Assembly (NCBI GenBank): GCA_036873135.1
Contig: JAPTYO010000026.1
Span: 3,824,001-3,888,000 of the forward strand
From: Clarkia xantiana subsp. parviflora
Taxonomy: Eukaryota > Streptophyta > Magnoliopsida > Myrtales > Onagraceae
Length of the DNA: 64,000 nucleotides
Direction: 5' to 3'
Shown one piece after another: positions 20,701 through 30,858 of the stretch (positions are counted from its first letter, which is position 1; the number at the start of each line of letters is the position of its first letter). The translations under genes and the position numbers were made by a program. The notes beneath the pieces were generated by a model. The model was not told where the DNA came from and searched no databases. It was given only the letters and a program-made list of their open reading frames with translations.

Positions 20701-21689
20701 TGGAATCTGATTTCCTTGATGAACTTTGCCTTTAGTAGCTTTTCTACTTCTTCTTGGATAGCTATCCTTTTGCTTCCTCCCATTGGTCTCACCTTCTGTG
20801 TTGTTGGTCGCGTTGCCGCGTCTATATTTAGCTTGTGTGAGATTACCTCTTCTGATATCCCTGGCATGTCGCTTGGTGACCAGGCGAACAGATCCTTGTA
20901 TTCCCTTAGTAAAGCTACTAAGTGGTTCTCATCTTCCTGAGATAAGGCAGTCCCAATTTTAGCCTTCCTATCGGGTTCTTCTATGAGTATCTCTTTTAAT
21001 TCCTCCATGGGGGCTGGTCTTCCATGATCTTCTCTTGGGTCCTCATCTACTAGTAGGACTTCTCTTGTTTTCTTTCTTTTGCCTAGTGCAATCCTTGCAC
21101 ATTTCCTTGCTACCTTCTGGTTGCCTTTTACTTCCCCTATTCCTTGGCCTGTGGGGAATTTCATTTTCTGATGTAGTGTTGATGGTACCAAACCCCACTT
21201 GTTGATTGTAGTGGTACCTAGGACCCCATTGTACTCCTCCATTTCTTCTGTGATGAAGAATGGGACATCAATCTTTAGCTGCCTCTGTCCTGTGCCCAGT
21301 GTCACAGGTAGTGTGACTGCCCCCAGTGGGTATGTTGGCTCTCCTGAAAATCCTACCAAGGGGGAGTAAACCTGTTTTATGCTATTTGGCCTTACTCCTA
21401 GTATGTTGAGGACCTTCTTGCTAATGATGTTGGGTGAGCTTCCACTGTCTATTAGGATTCTTCCTATGTCCATATCGGTGATCTTCATTGTTATGACCAG
21501 GGCATCTTTATTGTCTGGTAACACATGCTCCATGTCTCTTCTTGAGAATTCTATTATGTCTTCTCTCTTTTCTTTTGGTTGTTCTCCTTTTGGCTTAGGA
21601 GTCCCTAACTCTGCCACATATGCTTCTCTGGCATTCGCTGACTCTCCTCCAGCTCCATAACCTCCATGGATGACATATACACTTGCCAT
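17763..21689 (-). CDS. pol: Pol polyprotein of element B (protease, RT, RNase H, second RNase H, integrase), intact
   Basis: 1308 residues, no stops. Protease DSG at 81-83. RT with FMDAYSGYNQI (384-394) and YVDD (448-451). First RNase H about 590-700. Second RNase H from 741 (HTDGSS, Asp 746, Glu 785, Asp 809). Integrase zinc site His962, His969, Cys1000, Cys1003, then Asp1032, Asp1092, Glu1128, and a C-terminal part ending HLKKYYV. All catalytic residues expected are present. The start codon lies in the position of the gag start in relative C, about 35 bp after the primer site, and runs in frame into the IHGG motif that follows gag in relatives. Gag is therefore deleted and its start codon appears to have been reused. 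Pol would act only if packaged with gag from another element. Confidence 0.95.
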   Translation of the reverse strand: MASVYVIHGGYGAGGESANAREAYVAELGTPKPKGEQPKEKREDIIEFSRRDMEHVLPDNKDALVITMKITDMDIGRILIDSGSSPNIISKKVLNILGVRPNSIKQVYSPLVGFSGEPTYPLGAVTLPVTLGTGQRQLKIDVPFFITEEMEEYNGVLGTTTINKWGLVPSTLHQKMKFPTGQGIGEVKGNQKVARKCARIALGKRKKTREVLLVDEDPREDHGRPAPMEELKEILIEEPDRKAKIGTALSQEDENHLVALLREYKDLFAWSPSDMPGISEEVISHKLNIDAATRPTTQKVRPMGGSKRIAIQEEVEKLLKAKFIKEIRFQTWVANPVLVKKPGGSWRMCIDYRDLNKACPKDSYPLPRIDQLVDATSGHQLMSFMDAYSGYNQIKMAPEDAPHTAFYANSEIYHYTVMPFGLINAGATYQRMVNKIFGDMIGKTMEAYVDDMIVKSKEKKDHVENLRSTFERMRQYQVRLNPKKCAFGVQSGKFLGFMVSQRGIEVNPEKLQAIEEMQSPTKHKEVQRLNGRLAALNRFLSKIGDKALPFFEVLRANKKFEWTPRCEEAFQQLKQHLKTLPPLAKPTPGEPLYLYISVSNVAVSSVLIKEENAAQLPVYFVSKTLAKYEINYLPIEKYLYALIISARKLRPYFHGHEVTVLTDQPLKHLLQRPDTSGRLTKWAIELSEFRIHFAPRTAIKGQALADFIAEFTGINPDEDLGEVKTTCEASSSQETQSEELWEMHTDGSSNGGGSGAGLLLYPPNSDTPMRYAMALTFKATNNEAEYEALITGLRIAKGVGAKHLRVKCDSQLVVNQVKGIYTAKSENMQRYLQQAKDLIKSFQSFDIESVPREQNQEADALSKLALGAEAGKEVHFIEQRMQSVIEQMEVLAIDEAEVWMTPMRQYIMEGKLPKDKVEAIKIERMARNYAVMDNELYKKGYSTPFLKCIAYPETERVLAELHEGDAGCHEGARSISRKVYNLGYYWPSMSKEVADLVQKCDHCQKYSRNITAPPAKLSSISGAWPFAQWGIDLIGPLPKTKGQKTCIIVAIDYFSKLIEAKAMGKTTDDQVVNFIQSHIVSGYGVPRAIISDNGPQFKSKKLQWYCERLNIDHRFASVKHPQTNGQVESANKIVLDGLKKRLHATKGSWVDELENVLWAVRTTPKISTGETPFGLVYGTEAVAPAEIAVQSLRTKYFEEHENNKARLLDLDMVEDKRWNSEEAQTRMRLVSARYYNRQVKERQFHVGELVLRRNEFSHLDQVRKLSPKWEGPYKIASVPYVNAYRLEDGEGYISTNTFSGEHLKKYYV

Positions 21690-21722
21690 CTTGCTAGTGA
21701 TAGTTAGGCTTTCTGTCCGAAG

Positions 21723-21738
21723 CCCACAGACGGCGCCA
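21723..21738 (-). other. Primer binding site of element B
   Basis: On the minus strand TGGCGCCGTCTGTGGG begins two bases after the LTR end. The same motif follows the LTRs of C (42665) and D (47939), and with one change K (61993). It starts with TGG, as expected for pairing with a tRNA CCA end; I do not assign the tRNA. Confidence 0.85.
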
Positions 21739-21740
21739 AG

Positions 21741-22566
21741 TGTTAAGTTATGAGATCTTGGTCAACGGGGGGTCGGCTTTGATCTCACTCCTTACGAGGG
21801 ATGTGTGCGATCCGGTGTTCCTGAGTTGCTCTGCCTTAGCCTATCTTCTTCCTTCCTTCCTTCCTTCCTTTGCTTCTTCTCTCCCTCTACCCTGCAGAAG
21901 GGGCAATACCAGACACGGAGGGGGGGGGGTGGTGCCTGGTGAACCCTCTCCGATGCCTAAGTCAGTACTTTTCTAGAGAGATAAAGCTAGAGAGATGTTA
22001 GAGCTAAAATGTCCAAATGGCCAAGATGATCAAATGAGTTGTGAAGGTGGGGTATTTATAGGCAACGGTGTCATTAAGGTGGCTTAATGACATCGTTAGC
22101 CTTTAAACACAATTAATTAGTCTTTAAGCACATAATTAAGACCTTAGGATTCAGAGGAGGTAGGCGGAGTGGACCGAGCGTGGGAGTCCGAAGGTGGTGT
22201 CGGGGCCCTTGGGGGGGAGAAATCCGACCCCCAAGGGTAGGGGTTGGGTGAGGGCACCCAACCCCTCCTAGGGAGGGTGGGGTTGGCCAACCCCATCCCT
22301 CCTAGGAGGGATCGGGTTGGCCGACCCGATCTCTCCTAGGAGAGATCGGGTTGGCCAACCCGATCTCCCCTAGGGGAGGTCGGGTGTGGCCACCCAACCT
22401 CACCTAGGTGAGTTCGCCTCTGTCGGACGGGCGCTTCGGCCCCGTCCGAGCCGTCGATGTTCTCGCGAAGTGTCCGGGTTGAAGTTTCGATTTGCAATCA
22501 TAAATGGGACGATAAAAATACAACGGTTCGGAAGTCAACGGGTTCAAATTGGGCGTATATCCATCA
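21741..22566 (-). repeat. 5' LTR of element B
   Basis: 826 bp, TGTTAAG...CCATCA, with TATA (minus) at 22060-22053 and the palindrome array at 22250-22412. About four substitutions from the other LTR. Confidence 0.95.
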
Positions 22567-22571
22567 ATTTC
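22567..22571. repeat. Target site duplication ATTTC, right copy (element B)
   Basis: Matches 12426-12430 and directly follows the LTR end CCATCA. Confidence 0.93.
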
Positions 22572-22632
22572 TATTGGTGGGACTTCCTCCGAGCATCAGG
22601 ATCGCGAGGGTTCTCCAGAGGCTTCCGTCTGA
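22572..22632 (+). pseudogene. Last codons of the element M antisense gene
   Basis: When element B and one ATTTC are taken out, the frame ending at 12430 (a Ser-rich acidic tail) continues here for about 19 codons to a TGA at 22630-22632. The tail resembles the acidic, Ser-rich C-termini of the other antisense genes. 22633-23090 after it is T-rich 3' flank with no gene seen. Confidence 0.85.
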
Positions 22633-23090
22633 TCATATTTTTCTGCTTTCCTCCCTGTGTTGGGTCGAGTATGTTTTCGCAACTTCGTAACTGGGTTCTT
22701 GTGGTTTGCTACTAGACGTATGTGTCATGGATTTTCTATATCTTATCTTGCCTGTCTTGAATGCTTAATATGGTTATCTTTACAACTTGCTATGATTCAG
22801 TACCTTTGTTGTCATGGTTGTTCTTCCATGATGTCTATTCTTGGGAGATTGCATAATTTCCTATGCTTGCGTATTGTAGAATGACATGTTTATCCATCGT
22901 AGTATTTTATATCGTTTTATTACAAGTTCATTTCTTGTAGATAATCTCTATGTTGGAGTATCCCTCTTGTCATCCTCCATTTCGTCATACATGTATTGGC
23001 ATCATAGTTATTCTTGCATATATCATATAATCTTACTTGTATAAAAGAAAGTTTTCTCAATATACGTTATTGGGGATGTTGAAAATTTTT

Positions 23091-23535
23091 CTGAGGATAC
23101 GCTCATAGAGGCGTCGAATGTGTGTACAGGATATGCTCATGGGTGTGTTTAAAATTGTTTACAAGGTACTCTTATGAAAATGATCGTAAGATACGCTCTT
23201 GGGGGCGTCGAAAATGATCTTAAGATACACTCTTGGGGGTGTCGAAAGTGTTCGCAAGATACACACTTGGGGGCATCGAAAGTGTTCACAAGATACGCTC
23301 TTGGGGGCGTCGAAAGTGTACGCAAGATATGCTCTTGGGGGCGTCAAAAGTGTTCAGAAGATACGCTCTTAGGGGCGTCGAAAGTGTTAACAAGATACGC
23401 TCTTGAGGGCGTCGAAAGTGTTCGCAAGATACGCTCTTGGGAGCGTCAAAAGTGTTCGCAAGATACGCTCTTGGAGGCGTCGAAAGTATTCACAAGATAC
23501 GCTCTTGGGGGCATCGAATACGCTCTTGGGGGAGT
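23091..23535. repeat. 34-bp tandem repeats (element M)
   Basis: About 13 units of AGATACGCTCTTGGGGGCGT + CGAAAGTGTTCGCA. The core is identical to that of the array in B, but the variable half is shorter and the period is 34 instead of 49 bp. Confidence 0.9.
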
Positions 23536-23844
23536 CGAAAATGACATATACTTGGTTGTCATATCTGAGTAAGGCTTGTTCAGTGAGGGTGCCATCTGAA
23601 CTTGTAAATGTTGGAATGAACATTCATATCATTTGGTGCGTGCACGCATTATTTACAAAAGATCATGCGATTGGAGTCCTAAGACAACCTTTTGAAAAAC
23701 GATGCTAAATGGCTAAGCTAGAAAAAACTACATGATTTTTTTCCTCATGAGGAGTCTTTTTAAGAAACTAGGAAGATAAATATGCTTTTGACAGAAGATA
23801 AATCCAAGGATATGGTTTTATTTGTCGGGGATGACATCTCAATT

Positions 23845-24510
23845 GCGCTTAGCTGTTTCAAGAGTTGTGTAGCCCTAGAGTTTTCCTTTGTAGACCATAT
23901 CTTCGATTTCAATTTTCAACACCATGCAATTGTTTGTCGTATGCCCCCAAGTGTCGTGGTAGTCGCACCATCCCTTAGCATTGTTGCCCGCAAAAGCTCT
24001 TCTTTCTCCTTTGTACTATGGCAACTCCTTAATCAACACTCCCTTCTACAGCTCTTAGACCTTGACATTGAGAGGTGTGAAGTTAAAGTTCACCCCTCCT
24101 CCCATTATCTTATCATCTTATTCATTGTCCTCCTTATTCTCTTCAGTTGCTTCTCCGTGCTGTCTCCTTTCTTTGGCGATTGCATCTTTCAGCTTTGCCT
24201 TAAGATCACTCATTGTCTTTGTTGTTACAACTCCATATGATCCTCCAAAGGCCTCTATATAGGTTGGATTCATGTTCCTGAAAAATGCTCTTATCGCCTC
24301 TCTTTTGGTTTCTTCAACTGTAGCCCCATACCTTACGAATCTCTCAAAGTAGTTCGATATTGGTTCTCCTGGCATCTGTCGGACGTCCTCAATGCTCCTG
24401 AATCCACATTCTATGGATTTTCTTGTTCTCCTCCCTTGTTCGTTGTTTGGCTGTCGAGGTATGCTCGTAGTCCTTACAACCTTGTCACCACCTGGTTTCC
24501 TTGCAAACTT
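23845..24510 (-). pseudogene. Gag fragment with zinc knuckle (element M, displaced)
   Basis: Reading from 24510 leftward: a gag core segment (GEPISNYFERF, then RAFFRNM), then after a degenerate stretch the knuckle WCDYHDTWGHTTNNC near 23930, of the form Cys-x2-His-x4-His-x4-Cys seen in C, D and K. Several stops and shifts separate core and knuckle. It lies downstream of a second gag-protease piece on the same strand, so it does not belong to one simple colinear polyprotein. Confidence 0.65.
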
Positions 24511-25455
24511 TCTGAAAATTTGTCTGCTTAAACGGAGTGTAACTCAACTTTCCTCTTCTTGACAACTTGTTGCTTCCTTTCTTGTCGAAACTTGTCATTC
24601 TTAGCCTTGCCTGTCACCACCATTGTGATGGTGTTAGGCTGCTGTGACTTGCGCCTCATGATGTTAACATAGCATTGTCTCGCGGTACGCTGATCTCCCA
24701 GAACTTCACCTATCCCATTCTCTGTGATGAACTTCATTTTTTGTGTACCGTTGAAGGCACTATCTCATAGGGGTTTATTGTAGTTCTACCCAGGATCCCA
24801 TTGTAGGCTCCTATGTTTTCTAAGACCACAAAGTTCACATTTATCTTTATCTGTGTCCATCCCTGTCCCAGATTCACTGGCAGGGTGATCATTCCCAAGG
24901 GTTAGCTTGTTGCTCCTGAGAAGCCAACAAGGGGGGAGTTCACTGGTCTGAGATCCATCTTTGTCTTCCCTATTTCTTCAAGTACTCGCATTTGTATGTC
25001 TGTTGAGCTTCCTCCATCCACAAGTATTATTTTTACATCGAAGTTATCGATGTCCATCGTTATCACTAGAGCATCATCATGCGGGAAGATTATGTGACTC
25101 TTATCTTTCTCAGAAAGCTTAATCACCATCTCTTCTTTTCTCTCGGTCTCTTCCTCCATTTTGGCATCAAGTCGATCTTGGAGGCATACACTTCTCTTTC
25201 ATTTCATGTTGAGCCACTTGCTGCTTCTCCACCGTGGATCATGTTTATTGTTCCTCTCTTGTTAGGAGGAGGATTGTAATCAACCTTCTCCTTACCCTTT
25301 TCGTTGGATGTTAGCCTTGCAGGTGCGCTGCTGCCCCCATGATCCACAAATTGCTTCAGCTCTCCCTTTAGTATCGAATTTTTTATGCTCAACTTCAAGG
25401 TAAAGCAGTCATGACCGCATGCTTCGTGGTTGTCACACCATTTATCTTTCTCATT
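24511..25455 (-). pseudogene. Gag C-terminus and protease fragment (element M)
   Basis: From 25455 leftward: knuckle WCDNHEACGHD, the linker ELKQFVDHGG and NPPPNKRGT followed by INMIHGG, then protease with a DGG active site near 25010, FSGATS and later TTINP. Stops occur after FSGATS and near 24730, and shifts follow. The linker matches element C gag (44400-44560), and the IHGG motif matches the start of B pol. The frame dissolves near 24528, so RT onward is lost. Confidence 0.75.
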
Positions 25456-25479
25456 TCAACCTTGTTTATAAAATTTCAC

Positions 25480-25900
25480 TTTCTAGCTCTGTGGTAGCAA
25501 GTTAATCAACTAAAGACAAAAACCGAATATGTTCTAATTTAGGCATTTTAATCCTCCATTTTTTTCCTCCATTCCAACGTTTGAGGTTCTTCCAATACTT
25601 GCTGAACCGTCACTGGTTCGTGAACGAATGTCTCACTTGATGGGATACTTCTTAAAAGAAGTTCGTTGCCTTAGACTAAGTCTAGGCTCGATAATCTCAT
25701 CTTAAGTCTGATCGTTACTCCCACTCGGAATAATGCTTCTTTTCGGAGCATTACTCCCATTGGGAACAATGGCGGTGCTTGAACTTTTGATCTACAAGTT
25801 TCTTAGAATGACCTCTTGGTCTCAGGATTTTACCTCTGAGATTTATTCCTTGATCACAAGGATCTGGAATTAAGTTAGTTATTTCCTCCGACTAGGAATA
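25480..25900 (-). pseudogene. Integrase-RT linker remnant of copia G
   Basis: Short repeats of the type IVPSGS and IIPSGS precede RT in F (39860-39940), and their counterparts are read here on the minus strand with several stops. The segment ends before the RT core. Identified only by alignment with F. Confidence 0.6.
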
Positions 25901-28900
25901 ATGGGCAGTTGCGACGACTATTGGATTTCCATCCAATGGTTCATCATTATGATTATCAGGTCCGACTTGATTCGCATTAACATTTAGTGATGATTATGTG
26001 AGGGGGAGTGAGCCCTCCCACTGAATTTATTATGAGGATGTTTCCATCATCATTTACCATGTCATTCACTAATGCATTTACTAATGCTATATCATTCTCC
26101 CACTCGAAGTAAGTGGGACCTGAGAGCGTTATCCATTTTAATCCGATCAGTACTTTAGTTCGTTTCGTTCCGCAAAGTATTGGAAATCCATCCTCAAATT
26201 TCTATAATGTGTTATGTTCGACCACGTTACCATTAATCCAAGTTAATCTTAAACTTGTATTTTTTTAAAGAGTAGACCATACTCTTGATAAATACATGTT
26301 TAATGTGCAAATTAATGCTGCTTTATGATAAGGTTTCACCCATATCATTTCTTAGCTTTAAAGGTAACGCTCCAACCAATTTTATTGGAACATAGTTTTA
26401 TATTAATATGAAATCAACATAATTTCATAAGAACAATTAATGTTGAGTTCTAACATAATGTAATTTTTAAACAATGTTTCTCGGAGTATTTAATAAAATG
26501 ATTGCTTACCCAAACTTTTCGTTAAAGGCCTATAGTGAGAGTGTCATTTTACTGACTACTTCCTTTCGTTTATTAACTCATCCAGAGTCTTATCCACCTC
26601 ATGGACTATGCATTTGAGCTTTTGCTTAATGCTATAGTTGATGTACTGCTCGATCGTAGTAGCATTAAAGCATACTTCTTCTTGACTATAGTAGTCATCA
26701 ATGAGTTATTTCCAAGGAATCATAAACGAAAATTAGCATTCATACATTAAAAGACTTCATTATTAAATTTGTACTTCAAAACGATGTGTTCCGTCTCTCG
26801 AGGTACACGCGTGTACGGCGCATAAAACCAGTTTTATCCCGTGGTTTAAATCGTTTCATTTTCAAATTTAATTTAATCGGTTTTGAACATGTTTAATTAT
26901 TACGCAAATAATTATTTTAAATGGAGTACTAACAAATAAGAATTACTCAGTCTTTCGATCTAGCTACGCAATCGATGGGTATGTTCAGTTCAATTGTACC
27001 GACTAAGATGACAGAGTATGTGATTCGTTTCGTTTTATTCGTCCACTTTTACCTAGCCAAAATGTTGATCCTAACCCGTAGGTTTGTATTTTCGGATCGT
27101 TCTCGTTCAACCGAGACGTTAAATTGATAAGAAAATTGAGCTTCGAATCGAGCTACAATTACTTTATTCAATAACTCTGTATCTCAAAATAACCAAAATT
27201 TTAGAAACGAACAACGAATGATAAATGACAATGGTATTGTTCTTTATCTGAAGTTTGCATATTTGATCCATGATTCTTGCGCATATAGTCAAGAACTTTG
27301 AGTCATGTTGAACATCTTGTCTGAGTAAATTCACGAGTGAATCACTTCAAATGATCTGTGTCCGTATAAAACATTTTACAGCTTCATACACATGACCTAC
27401 GAGGCGTATTTGAGACACAATTTATCAACGAGGTTTAACCCACCGGATTATCGTATAGGACTTATTCGGTTCAGTTCTCTTCTTGCTATGCGGATCATGG
27501 TTCACTTCTTTCGAACTCACTATGGTGAGCAGATAAGGTTTCCCTTTCACTGCTGTGGTTACTGTATTTGATTAGGCTCAAGGTTATTGAGACCTGTCAA
27601 TATTAGACAACCATGTACATCCTTTCCATGTTGATCTTCCATCCTGAAGATCTGAAGCGAGTTTTACGCCGACATCCATGAAAAGAGAGAAGACCATCTC
27701 ATTCAACCGAAACATTTCTAGCGTTTACATCCTTGCTTCCACCGAGGCGGATGCGAATGAATACGAAGCCATAACATTGTCTGGTTCCAATTGAAGTCTT
27801 CTTCAACCACTTTTTACCAAGGTCGAATGTATCACCATATATGCGTTCAGATCATCAAAGAACCTACTCCAATTCTTGGGGAAACAAATGATCACATTCA
27901 TTTCTCATTGTCAAAATCATACAGATTACTATATTCATCCGTATTTTTCCTCTCCACTTTTCGGAATCGTAGTGGAGAGTTCCACAAACACTCCAATTTT
28001 ATTTATCATAATTAATACCATCAAGATTGCGAGTAATATCGAATCGCACTAATTGAGCCAATTCAAGCATTGATGATTATGCTAAGTTAGGGAGACAATA
28101 ACATTTTGACAGAATTGCAAACATCGGATTATCTATTAAGATGGAATACGACTAATAGTGATCCTTCAGTCACTAAACCAAACCGACCGCCAGTAAACCG
28201 AGTGAAGGGGGTGTTGTGAAAGAGTTCACATTATTGTCGTGTTCAATCCAATAGATCATTCTTATTGAAAAACGGTTATTATTTTGCAAATTACCGGAAC
28301 GGGAATTTTCAAATAAGCATACCCAATCTTGGCTTTCCCATGGCCCTTTTGATTTTGTAAATTTATCCGATAATTTACGCATGCATAATACTTAATCACG
28401 CCATAAAAGTCGAACAAACCAAAACAACATGCTTACGCGTCATGCGTTTAATGTTCCTTAGCATACATAATTCCATTTAAAGTAAATTACCACATGCTTT
28501 AATTCATGAACATTCTAGCATACGTGTCAAAACATGCAATTTCCGCATACATCATGCATAATTGGCGACTGGTATTTTCAGTTTTGAAAATATTAGGGGC
28601 TGACATGCAATTCATGCTTACAATCAATCATGCGAAATTTCTAGACATGGATTCTAGGGAATTTTAATCAGCATAGCATGTCTATCCTATTGTGCAAACC
28701 ATATATTTAAATCCCAGAGCTTAATGCTCACAATTTATTATCCAGCTAGCTTGACTAAGTCAAGACGACAGTTCAAATATATGTTGCAGAAAGTAAACAA
28801 TTGCAATTCTGCCCACTAATTTATTCCAGTCCCAAAAACATGCATATCCGAGATCTATCCCAATAATCGTAACCAGGTATTAGGTTTTATCCGAAAACGT

Positions 28901-30132
28901 GTTAAAATGTAAACCCTAAGAGCACTGTTTAGGTTAACTTTTAAAGTTAGAAAACATTTTGGATTTAAAATTTGACATCCTATTTTATTGAACATTTAAA
29001 ATTTCTGAAAATTTTTAAAATTTGATTCGGTCCAATTTAAAATCCAGTCTGAGTCGGTCCAATTAAAAAAATCTGGTTTGGTCTGAAACGGTTCAATAAA
29101 ATAAGATTGTGGTTCGGTTCATCACTCGAAACCGGTTCGGTTTAGATTCACTTGGTTACTTTAGTCCGGCCTGACCCAACTAGGTCGACCCGATTAAGAA
29201 AACCTGGATTGGTTTAACTCGTTCTGGTTTCGCAAATTGGACCGGCCCTATAAACCCATAGGGTTCGGCCGAAACATTTCTTTTGGGCTAAATAGAGTTT
29301 TAAGGTCCACTAAAAACATAACTTAGCCCACAAGAAACATCAATTATGTAAAATAATTTCCAATATTGCTTATATATATATATATATAAAATTCGGCACT
29401 TATATATATTATTAATATATATAAATATTGTCAAGATTCTATCTTTAAGATGTAAATCAATTAACAATATAAATATATATATATAATTATCGCCCATATA
29501 TATGTATATATAATTATTATCAAATATATATTTAGGGATAAAATATATAGACAATATATCTTCTTAATCTTTTTAAGTAACCTAATCCTATCAATATATC
29601 TTTATCCCTATCTTTTAGCTAAATATATTGATAGTTTATATATATTACTATATTATTTGAATTTTTCCTTATCTTTCCAATTTATAGATATATTGTCTCA
29701 TTTTAATAAAATTAAAATAAAGTAACAATATATCTATATGCTAGGCCGGCCGAAATTTTAATTACTTGCACCCTATGAAATTATTTTTTTTACCTAAAAT
29801 ACCCCTAGGGTTTTCGGCAAAAACATGAAAAATTGGAAAAGTTTTCAAATTTTAAGATCAAACCATAACTTGATCATGAATCCAAAAAGTGTTCTTGATA
29901 AAACTCATCGTGTTCTTGAAGATCATGAACATCAAACTCAAATTCAAACCTAAAATTCGGTTTTGATCTATGAAAACATGTAAATTCCGAAAATTTTAAG
30001 TTTTTAACGATCAAACAGATGATTTCTTGTTTAAATTTTTTGAAATACCTTGGTGTTCATAGTAAAAATTTCGGTTTTTATAAAATTTTCAAGAACATTA
30101 GTTCATCAAAATTTCAAGAACTCCTAACACTC

Positions 30133-30144
30133 GCTTTGATACCA
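30133..30144 (-). other. Primer binding site of copia G
   Basis: TGGTATCAAAGC on the minus strand, one base after the LTR end. It differs by one base from the plant tRNA-Met site in H and F. Confidence 0.88.
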
Positions 30145-30145
30145 C

Positions 30146-30743
30146 TGTTGGATTGCGAGGACGTAATACTACAAAATGCTAAACGTGTGCTAGTAAGTAA
30201 TCTAATTACGCAGCGGAATAATGTACACATACCTCAATAGCTTTCCTGCCCAAGAACGCTGTGGAGGGAGTTCTGATCTTCTGGTCGGAACTTGTAAAAG
30301 TTCTTCGTGAGAAGAAGTCCTACGCGTATAAGCTCCACAGCAAAACCTCTGATCTATTCTTCAACGGGGACAGAACCTCGAACTGAATGCTCGGAAGCAA
30401 TTTGGCACACCAATAGTGGTGTTTATGGGGCTGGACGAACTCACTATAGAGAGAAAGGGATTTCTCTCAAATCACAACTTAGGAGGAGCTATGATCGAGG
30501 TGTATTTTGGGAGTGACCCCAAGACCTCTCTATATAGTGGGAGGAGTAGAAAATCCTCCTCCCTACTATTAGAGTTTCGGCCGAACTATGAATTGGGTGG
30601 GAGCCCCAATTTTGGGCCTCCCATGTCACATGGGAATTGGGTCTGACCCAATTACCCCTAATGTGACATTTACCTAATTATCTTAGGTAACCACATATAT
30701 TAACGGGCTACCAATTACGGCGCCACGTCACCATATGCTAACA
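30146..30743 (-). repeat. 5' LTR of copia G
   Basis: 598 bp, TGTTAGCATATGG...CCAACA on the minus strand. Starts and ends match those of F and H. The TATA region is CTATATAGAGAGG near 30538-30525. Confidence 0.85.
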
Positions 30744-30858
30744 TAAGCCGCATTTATCTTCTTCAACAGACAATAGAAATATTCTTTGACCCGCAATGTC
30801 ATCTTCAAGAGCTAGAAACCATGCACATATCTAAAAACAGTAAGCTTCTTTTACTGGC
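30744..30858. other. Short spacer between copia G and Tat L1
   Basis: 115 bp without similarity to anything else I recognise here and without a gene. It may be the target DNA of one of the two insertions. Confidence 0.5.

Larger units (their letters stand above)
12431..22566 (-). mobile_element. Complete young Tat element B, lacking gag
   Basis: A 10,136-bp element in minus orientation: 5' LTR 22566-21741, primer site, pol 21689-17763, tandem repeats 17475-16740, plus-strand antisense gene 13842-16306, polypurine tract 13317-13304, 3' LTR 13303-12431. Flanking ATTTC duplicates prove one insertion event. The LTRs differ by about four substitutions by eye plus three slippage-type length changes, so it is recent. 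Gag is missing: pol starts about 35 bp after the primer site. Replication would need gag from a relative. The antisense gene and pol are both intact. Confidence 0.95.
22633..25455 (-). mobile_element. Tat element M, right part (repeats and rearranged gag-protease remnants)
   Basis: This continues M beyond B: 3' flank, a 34-bp repeat array, then gag and protease pieces on the minus strand. RT, RNase H and integrase are absent, and the order of the pieces is abnormal (gag core and knuckle lie downstream of protease). It ends near 25455 against copia G. 23572-23840 shows no recognisable frame. Confidence 0.7.
25460..30743 (-). mobile_element. Ty1/copia element G, 3'-truncated
   Basis: Minus-strand order: 5' LTR 30743-30146, tRNA-Met-type primer site, AT-rich leader (30130 to about 28070), a degenerate stretch that may be decayed gag (28070-27400), a conserved non-coding stretch (27400-25900) and the linker before RT (25900-25480). 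It stops near 25460 against Tat element M, so RT, RNase H and the 3' LTR are lost. It aligns with F from the LTR to 40130. TA-rich runs are at 29365-29545. Confidence 0.8.

Noticed and set aside
22386..22715. 109-codon frame at the right end of B
   Set aside because: It crosses from the LTR palindromes into M sequence across the insertion boundary.
23091..23535. Regular direct repeats that look like a CRISPR array
   Set aside because: Plant retrotransposon context. Units are contiguous with no unique spacers, no cas genes, and the same core occurs in element B at the homologous place.
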